Below, one piece after another: positions 58,092-64,000 of a stretch of DNA of 64,000 bases. The stretch spans positions 33,214,042 to 33,278,041 of the forward strand of contig NC_134100.1 in assembly GCF_000715075.1 (NCBI RefSeq). Direction: 5' to 3'. The position numbers were made by a program, and so were the translations under genes. Source of the DNA: Nicotiana tabacum (lineage: Eukaryota; Streptophyta; Magnoliopsida; Solanales; Solanaceae). Under the pieces are notes generated by a model. That model did no database searches. It saw nothing but the letters and a program-made list of their open reading frames with translations, and was not told the origin of the DNA. Each line of letters starts with the position of its first letter. Within the stretch, counting starts at the first letter, position 1.

Positions 58092-59534
58092 CTAAGGAAA
58101 AAAGAGTGCAACACGTGCTTTCAGACCTAAAGACTTTGTGTCGTTCACCGAAAAATCCATCGTCGTTTCTTGTTGACTATCTACAAGTGTTAGTCTGAAA
58201 TAAAAAGGAAATGGAAAGGGGTCGTACCTTAGCAGTAATACCATTTTAGGTGAGATATGTTCCAATTGATCGGTAGTTGTTCTCCATTCATCTTTCGGAG
58301 CTTGTAGGACCCTTTTCCGGTAACCTCGAGAATTTGGTATGGTCCTTCCCAATTCGGACCCAATTTCCCTTCATTTGGATTTTAGGTGTTGAGGGTGATT
58401 TTCCTTAGCACTAAGTTCTCGATGTTGAAATATCGAAGATTGGCTCTTCGATTTAAATATCTCTCGATCTATTTCTTTTGGGCGGCTAACTGGATGAGGG
58501 CGACTTCACGCCTTTCATCCAATAGTTCAAGGATCGTATTCATGGCCTCGTCATTTGATTCATTTGTTGCATATCAGAATCGGATACTCGGCTCTTCGAC
58601 TTCGACCGGTATTAGGGCTTCAACACCATACACTAACGAGAATGGGGTAACCCCGGTACTGGACTTCGAGGTTGTGCGGTACGCCCAAAGAACTTCGGGT
58701 AGAATTTCCCTCCACTTTCCTTTGCGTTTGTTAGCCTTTTATTAAGATTTTGGTGATGGTTTTGTTGGTCGATTCGGCTTGCCCGTTCCCGCTAGGATGA
58801 TAAGGTGTTGATAGGATTCTTTTGGTCTTATGTTCTTCGAGTAATTTGGTTACTTTGCTGCCGATGAACTATTTCCCGTTATCACACACAATTTCGGATG
58901 ACTTCCCGAATCGACATATGATGTGATCCCAAATAAAGTCGATGACTTCCTTCTCCTTAACTTTCTCAAAGGACTGTGTTTCAACCCACTTAGAAAAATA
59001 GTCAGTCATAAATAAAATAAATTGATCTTTACCTGGTGCCCATGAAAGAAGGCCAACGATATCCATTACCCACTTCATGAATGGCCACGGTGACAAGGCC
59101 GAATGGAGTAGTTCCCCGGGTTGGTAAATCATCGGTGAATGTCTTTGGCATTTGTCACATTTTAGAACGAACTCTTTCGCATCTTTTTCCATATCTATCC
59201 AATAATAGCCGACTCTGATTACCTTTTGAACCAATGATTCGACACCGGAATGATTTTCGCAAGTGCCCTCGTGAACTTCCCTCAGGACATAGTCGGTGTC
59301 TCCTGGCCCTAGACATATCGCTAGTGGACCATCGAACATTCTTCTTAACAAGGTTCTGTCTTCGAATAAGGTGACTCGTGCTGCCTTTGTGCGTAGGGCC
59401 ATCGATTCTTTTGGATCTGAGGGAAGCTTTCTGGCTTTCAAATACTCTATGTATTTATTTCTCCAATCCCAGGTCAAGTTTGTGGAGTTTATCTCGACGT
59501 GGCCTTCTTCGACTACTGACCTCGTGTGTTGCAC
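58092..59534 (-). pseudogene. Tat integrase
   Basis: From 59,534 the - strand reads LTWDWRNKYIEYLK, then the HHCC finger (HEGTCENHSG, CDKCQRHSPM). The core follows with MDIVGLLSWAPGKDQFILF (first Asp) and IVCDNGK (second Asp), where a stop ends the frame at 58,869. Beyond it, frames with stops read [25 protein letters not shown] and, near 58,100-58,352, the GPY/F end (WEGPYQI, SYKL). Inactive because of the stops. Confidence 0.8.
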
Positions 59535-59645
59535 GACGGCCCCTGAATTGAGCTCATTGTCCTCGACCGATGACCCTAAGTTTTCGAAGGCATCGACCTC
59601 AGTATTCTAATCTAGAGGCACATATTGCAAAGTCCACTCCTTAAA

Positions 59646-60122
59646 TCAGTGCAAAGTTATTTGTAACTTATCTAGGTATCTTTGCATTCGTTCTTCCCTA
59701 ACTTCGAAAGTTTCGTTAACCTGATTCACCACGAGGAGAGAGTCGCATTTGGCTTCGATCACCTCCACTCCCAAGCCTTTGGCTAGTTCGAGACCTGCAA
59801 TCATGGCTTCATATTCAGCCTCATTATTAGTCACTTTCACAGTTCTAATAGATTGTCTAACCACGTTGCCTATGGGTGGTTTTAGTAAAATGTCGAGTCC
59901 GGACCCTTTTGCGTTCGAAGCACCGTCCGTAAAGAGGATCCAGATTCCCGAGTTTACCAACATCTCACTTTCAACCTTAGGTACTAGGGCCGACATGAAG
60001 TCAGCCATAAAGTCTGCCAAAATTTGAGACTTAATGGCTGTTCGAGATCGATATTCGATATCATACCCGCTGATTTCTACGGCCCATTTGGCCAACCGCC
60101 CCGAAAGCTCGGGTTTATGCAT
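59646..60122 (-). pseudogene. Tat second (archaeal-like) RNase H
   Basis: It follows KWAVEISGYDIEYRSRTAIK, the end of the first RNase H, so the two domains adjoin. The motif residues are in LFTDGASNAKGSGLDILL (Asp), NNEAEYEAMIAGLELA (Glu) and AKCDSLLVVNQV (Asp). The frame ends at a stop shortly before the HVPRDQN end, which continues in another frame near 59,630. The same domain is at 25,797-26,438. Confidence 0.8.
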
Positions 60123-60189
60123 AATATTTCGAAGTGGATAAGTTGTTACAACACATATGGGATGTCATTGAAAGTATGGTTTTAGTTTC

Positions 60190-60474
60190 CTAGAGACACT
60201 TATCAAAGCGAGCCCCAACTTTTCTAGGTGGGGATATCCTAGTTTCGGTCTCACCTAAGATCCGGCTAACGTAATAAATTGAAAATTGCATACCTCGTTC
60301 TTCTCGGACCAAGACTCCACTTACCGCTAACTCCGATATTGCCAAATATAAGTACGGTTGTTCGTCTGCCCTCGGCGTGTGAAGCAGCGGAGGGCTCGAA
60401 AAGTAACGTTTAAGCTCTTCCAAGGTCTGATGGCATTCCGGGGTCCATGTGAAGTTATTTTTCTTCTTCAACAA
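60190..60474 (-). pseudogene. Tat first RNase H
   Basis: NNFTWTPECHQTLEELKRY and PYLYLAISELAVSGVLVRE are the connection and start of the Ty3-type RNase H. YLAIS replaces the usual catalytic Asp of YLAVSD-like motifs, as often seen in Tat elements with a second RNase H. ISIYYVSRIL follows. This supports the idea that the added RNase H took over. Confidence 0.75.
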
Positions 60475-60572
60475 TGAGAAGAATCGACGACTCTTATCGG
60501 AGGACCTCGAGATGAAATGCCACAGGGCGGCTATGCTCCCGGTTAACCTCTACACAACCTTTACGTTGTCTA

Positions 60573-61601
60573 CTACCATGATGTCCTCATAGCTTTGATC
60601 TTGTCAGGGTTGATCTCGATTCCTCGGTTGGATACCATGAATTCGAGAAATTTGCCTGACCCGACCCCGAACGCGCTTTTTTTCGGGTTCAGCTTAGTGT
60701 TGTATTTCCTCAATATATTGAAGGTTTCCTGCAAATGCTTCAAATGGTCCTCTGCTCGCAGGGACTTAACTAACATATCATCAATGCAAACTTCTATAAA
60801 TTTCCCTATTTGTTCTTCGAACATCCGGTTTACTAGGCGTTGGTACGTGGCACCAGTATTGTTTAATCCAAACGACATTACGTTATAGCAGTAGGTTCCA
60901 TATTTAGTGATGAACGAGGTCTTCTCCTGATCGTCCGGGTTCATCTGTATCTAGTTGTACCCGGAATAGGCATCGAGAAAACTGAGGATCTCGTGGCCGG
61001 CCGTGGCATCGATCATGCGATCGATATTAGGCAAAGGAAAAGAATCCTTGGGGTATGATTTATTTAGATCTTTATAATCTTCACACATTCTAAGTTTGTT
61101 TCCTTTTTTAGGGACTACCACTACGTTTGCTAACCATTCGGGGTATTTTACTTCCCGGATGAACCCTATTTTAAGAAGTTTGGTTACCTCGTCTTTGACG
61201 AAGGCATGCTTGATATCGGACTGGGGTCTTCTTTTCTGCTTTACCGGATGGAACATTGAGTTCAAGCTTAGTTTATGGGTAGTGATTTCCAGTGGGATCC
61301 CTGTTATGTCGAGATGGGACCAAGCGAAAAAATCCACGTTAGCTATAAGAAATTGAATAAGTTTTTTTCTGAGCTTGGGAGTTAACCCTGTGCCCAGGTA
61401 TACCTTTCGTTCGGGCAGATGTTTGATTAGTATGACTTGCTCCAGCTCTTCTACCGTCGATTTAGTAGCATCAGAATCACAGGGAGCTATAAAGGATCGA
61501 GGAACTCCGTAATCGTCATCTTCGTCAATCCCTTGCTTGTCCGATTGGGCTGAGACTGCATTGATGATTGCTATTCGGCTTCCTGTTTCGCTTTCGAACA
61601 T
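60573..61601 (-). pseudogene. Tat reverse transcriptase
   Basis: The coding strand has WSHLDITGIPLEITTHKL, KRRPQSDIKHAFVKDEV, GFIREVKYPEWLANVV, KLRMCEDYKDLNKSYPKD and SFLDAYSGYN. A TAG stop at about 60,951 replaces the Gln of the usual GYNQIQM. The second half has YCYNVMSFGLNNTGATYQ and VCIDDMLVKS, where the YxDD box is CIDD. One nonsense change and a changed motif make it inactive, but most of the domain is well preserved. Confidence 0.85.
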
Positions 61602-61609
61602 GAGTCCTT

Positions 61610-61866
61610 TGTCTATGAGATTGTTGATATCAGAATTACTTCATCGACGACAAATATCTCCTTTGCGGAGGGCTTCTCCACATAAACTGTCTTTATCCCT
61701 TGTGGTGTGGAAAGTTTAATACCTAGTGAAAGGTCGAGGGTAAAACCCTCATGTTGTGGATCCATGGTCTTCCGGACAGGGCATTGTACCTCATATCCCC
61801 TTCGATCACATCAAACTTGGTCTCCTGGGTGGTACCGACTACGTTTACCGGCAACGTTATTTCTCC
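61610..61866 (-). pseudogene. Tat protease C-terminal remnant
   Basis: The - strand reads GEITLPVNVVGTTQETKFD, then GDMRYNALSGRPWIHNMR, the C-terminal part of Tat proteases, followed by TPQGIKTVYVEKPSAKEIF. It begins right after the gag remnant, so the catalytic DxG part of the protease and most of gag are deleted. Confidence 0.75.
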
Positions 61867-61872
61867 CTACGT

Positions 61873-62082
61873 TTATCGGGCTCCACCACGAATGCTATTT
61901 TCGAGATCGGTAGGCAAATTTGCATCGATAGCCACATGCGAATTAGCATTGATCGGATCGGCGATCGGAATTCCAACGGGATCAGTAGGCGGTATCTCGT
62001 TACCGAGTGCTATGTTGTTATTTTCACCTTGGTGACCAGACTCGTTGTCAACATGTTGAGGTGTTGATTGAAAGTTTGACAT
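61873..62082 (-). pseudogene. Tat gag N-terminal remnant
   Basis: The frame starts MSNFQSTPQHVDNESGHQGE, about 100 bases inside the primer site, and ends after 69 residues at SIRGGAR where the sequence jumps to protease. No capsid region or zinc knuckle remains. Confidence 0.7.
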
Positions 62083-62179
62083 TTTTGTATTTTAGCTTGG
62101 AATCAAAGATACTCACAAGAACAAGTGTAAAATAGTGTGTGTTACGAAAGTTAGTACGAGGCAATCACTATTATCCTTA

Positions 62180-62197
62180 GCCCCACGGTGGGCGCCA
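62180..62197 (-). other. Primer binding site of the Tat element
   Basis: On the - strand, TGGCGCCCACCGTGGGGC follows the LTR terminus GGGTAAACA after three bases. This primer site is common in Tat/Ogre-like elements. Confidence 0.85.
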
Positions 62198-62200
62198 AAC

Positions 62201-62923
62201 TGTTTACCCTAAAAACGGATAACAATTGAATTTATACGCGATTTTAAGGATACGTAATATAACCTGGCACAAATTAAGAGAATATATTAATACTGAATTT
62301 GACTGTTAAAATTAAATGTGAAAAAGATAAATGCAAATCAAATGAATCGAATAGCCTTGGCCCTCAAGTTGCACTGTTTATCCAAACGAATCGAATAGTT
62401 TTGGTCCTTAAGTTCGATCACCCTCAAACCAAGTGGAGATTCAACTGATATGAGAACAGAATTGTCAAGATATTGAAAGCTATGAGACGACAGTATATTG
62501 CTTTTTATTGCGTAAATGTGTCTTTTTTTACAAATGATCAGACCCCCTTTATATAGTAGGGGAGTCCTACTCTTGATACAATTCTAAATACAGTAAGGAA
62601 TCCCATGATAGGCTAATTAATCGGCCTCTCCTTGATACGTGCCGGGATTTCCGCCGCGATCCTCGCCCGATTGCGGATATTTCGACTTTCCGTTATTTGG
62701 CTCGGTAAGCTTCCCTTGGTCTCGTTCGATCTCTATCTTGCTTGGTCTCGATCTTGCTCGGTCTCGATCTTGGCCGATCTCGATCTTAATCGATCTATGG
62801 GTCACGAACTCGACAGTCTAACTTCGTACCATGGTTCGATATACCACGAGTTTGAACCTTGCCCTATCATGTTCTAGTCTCGATCAGTCATACGAAAGGC
62901 AAGTCCGATTTTGATCGTATACA
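62201..62923 (-). repeat. 5' LTR of the Tat element (right copy, 723 bp)
   Basis: The + strand reading begins TGTTTACCCT and ends CGTATACA, so both termini are TG...CA. A TATA box (CTATATAAAGGGGG on the - strand) is near 62,550. Confidence 0.85.
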
Positions 62924-63329
62924 GTGTTAAAACATAAGTTTAATTTTCTTCTCCAGGTTAAGTTAAGTCAAACTAGTTGAAGTGACTTATATTTCTGTTC
63001 AACATTTTGATATTTGAAAATGTCTTTTTGTAATACTATTTATGTAGTTAAATTGCATACAATAAATTACTATTAAGGTTTATTCCGAGTCAAATTAACA
63101 TGGGACGTAGGGATTAGTACGATGAACAAAAAGGAAGTCTTAAAAATTAGATACTACTAGAAATAGCCCAAAAGTTGTAAAAAACAAATATAAATGGGCC
63201 ACCCACCTTTAGTCCATTTGCCTTAGTCGAGTGAGGTGGATGCTTGGTTTAGGCCCGCTTTCTTTTGGATTTGTATTGGTTTTTTATGTAAAAATAGCAC
63301 ATGCTAGTTAGTTTTCGGACTGATTATTC
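62924..63329. other. AT-rich non-coding DNA
   Basis: No gene or element end is recognised. Confidence 0.5.
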
Positions 63330-63743
63330 AAAAATAGCCAGCGTTTACCAAGTCACTGAAAAATAACCACTATTTTGCTGCAATAGAGACCGGTCCAGCA
63401 TAATATACTGGAGTTCGGTGCACCTGTGTATGAACTTCCAGCATATTATGCTGGAACTCCAACACGCGGAAAGTTCCAGCATAATATACTGGAGATTCGA
63501 GCACATGTGTATGAACTTCCAGCATATTATATTGGACCGATATACTTTGCTAGAACTCCAGTATATTATGTTGGAGTTCCAGTATACTCATGCTGGAACT
63601 CCAGTATAATATACTGGAGTAATTTTTGAATTTTGAACTGTGTTTTCGTTCAGATTTATCTTTACATAAAAAGTGGCTAAATTTCGATTACTTTTGAAAG
63701 TGTGACTATTTTTGAATTACCACTTGTAAATCTGTCTATTTTT
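63330..63743. mobile_element. MITE with AAAAATAGCCAG ends and internal hairpin array, 414 bp
   Basis: It begins AAAAATAGCCAGCGTTTACC and ends TTGTAAATCTGTCTATTTTT, an imperfect inverted repeat of about 20 bases. The middle (63,393-63,620) consists of hairpin units of the type CTCCAGTATATTATGCTGG. No coding capacity. Confidence 0.7.
63393..63620. repeat. Array of CCAGTATA / TATACTGG hairpins
   Basis: About six copies of palindromes such as CCAGCATAATATACTGGAG and CTCCAGTATATTATGTTGGAG (each shortened to 20 or fewer bases: CCAGCATAATATACTGG, CCAGTATATTATGTTGG), spaced 30-50 bases apart. Adjacent units can pair with each other as well as fold on themselves. Confidence 0.85.
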
Positions 63744-63815
63744 AATTTTTTTTCGATTTTTTTGCTGATGAGCTTAGTAGATCCACAATTGAAATGGTCT
63801 ACTATATTTTTGAGA

Positions 63816-64000
63816 GGGCAAATATCACTTTTAGCCCGCGGCCAAAACTATTTACACTGTAATGCAAAAGTATATAAAATTTGTTTGTTTCTTGTATATA
63901 TAAAATACATATTTGCTAGTAAAAAATTATGTAAATTTTATACACTTCTACGGCTACCGAATGGAAATAGTTTCAATCGCAGGCTAAAAATAATTTGCCC
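63816..64000. mobile_element. MITE with GGGCAAAT ends, right end at window edge
   Basis: It begins GGGCAAATATCACTTTTAGC and ends GGCTAAAAATAATTTGCCC at position 64,000. The inverted repeats are about 35 bases with mismatches (AAAACTATTT pairs with GAAATAGTTT). The target duplication cannot be checked because the window ends there. Confidence 0.75.

Larger units (their letters stand above)
54581..62923 (-). mobile_element. Tat-lineage gypsy element with antisense gene, defective
   Basis: On the - strand: 5' LTR 62,201-62,923, primer site 62,180-62,197, short gag remnant, protease end, RT, RNase H, second RNase H and integrase. A long non-coding part, an antisense gene, a polypurine tract and a 3' LTR 54,581-55,256 follow. 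The dual RNase H and antisense gene are Tat-lineage traits. Gag is mostly deleted and pol carries stops. The 3' LTR lacks its last bases, where it meets another LTR. Confidence 0.85.

Noticed and set aside
1..64000. CRISPR arrays, bacterial operons, organellar DNA insertions
   Set aside because: No repeats with unique spacers of CRISPR type, no ribosome-binding-site-linked gene sets, and no plastid or mitochondrial gene sequence were recognised.

Overview
The window is nuclear DNA of a flowering plant, most probably a Solanaceae species of the Nicotiana type. The evidence is a tRNA-derived SINE with an RTE-like (TTG)n tail (TS-SINE type), Stowaway and hAT MITEs, very long Ty3/gypsy LTRs, intron-rich genes and an AT-rich background. 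No bacterial or organellar operon is visible. The species call is an inference from repeat types. About 80% of the window is transposable-element sequence, nearly all defective.

Region 1 (1-23,785) is a two-level nest. An old gypsy reverse-transcriptase fragment (1-375) is cut by a chromovirus (Tekay-like, C-terminal chromodomain, + strand) with 2.8-kb LTRs at 376-3184 and 19,894-23,785. Its gag is split by a complete Athila-type element on the - strand (4175-15,718) that has lost protease and RT. The chromovirus 3' LTR is itself split by an RTE-type LINE 3' fragment (22,384-23,542).

Region 2 (23,786-32,036) is a scrambled junction. It holds a fragment of a Tat-type gypsy element (integrase plus the extra RNase H), a 5'-truncated LTR with a nested 2.1-kb solo LTR (TSD TGCAC), and an oppositely oriented Tat end carrying the start of an antisense gene and an LTR.

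Region 3 (32,037-36,517) holds short transposons: a 751-bp hAT-type element with a perfect 8-bp TSD, a SINE with an internal tandem duplication, a TIR element containing an (AT)34 tract, and a solo-LTR-like sequence.

Region 4 (36,518-50,700) is the only part with host genes. It has an apparently intact seven-exon neprosin/DUF239 gene (37,902-39,814, 381 aa) with a MITE in intron 2 and a related MITE upstream, a scrap of a P4-ATPase (ALA1-like) gene beside a 1.3-kb solo LTR, and a small membrane RING-finger gene (47,024-47,377) missing one zinc ligand. LTR, Stowaway and MULE-like insertions separate them.

Region 5 (50,701-64,000) holds LTR fragments, then a nearly complete but dead Tat-type element (54,581-62,923, - strand) with a dual RNase H pol and, antisense to it, an intron-containing gene. 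Two MITEs close the window.

The best candidate for something undescribed is a set of short CpG-rich palindromes in dispersed arrays inside the LTRs of three element families. Two related LTRs carry different palindromes at what looks like the same position, as if a palindromic cassette had been exchanged. A second is a 20-bp tandem unit carrying the G-box CACGTG, with different copy number in each LTR. All boundaries and family names come from reading the sequence; no alignment or database search was run.
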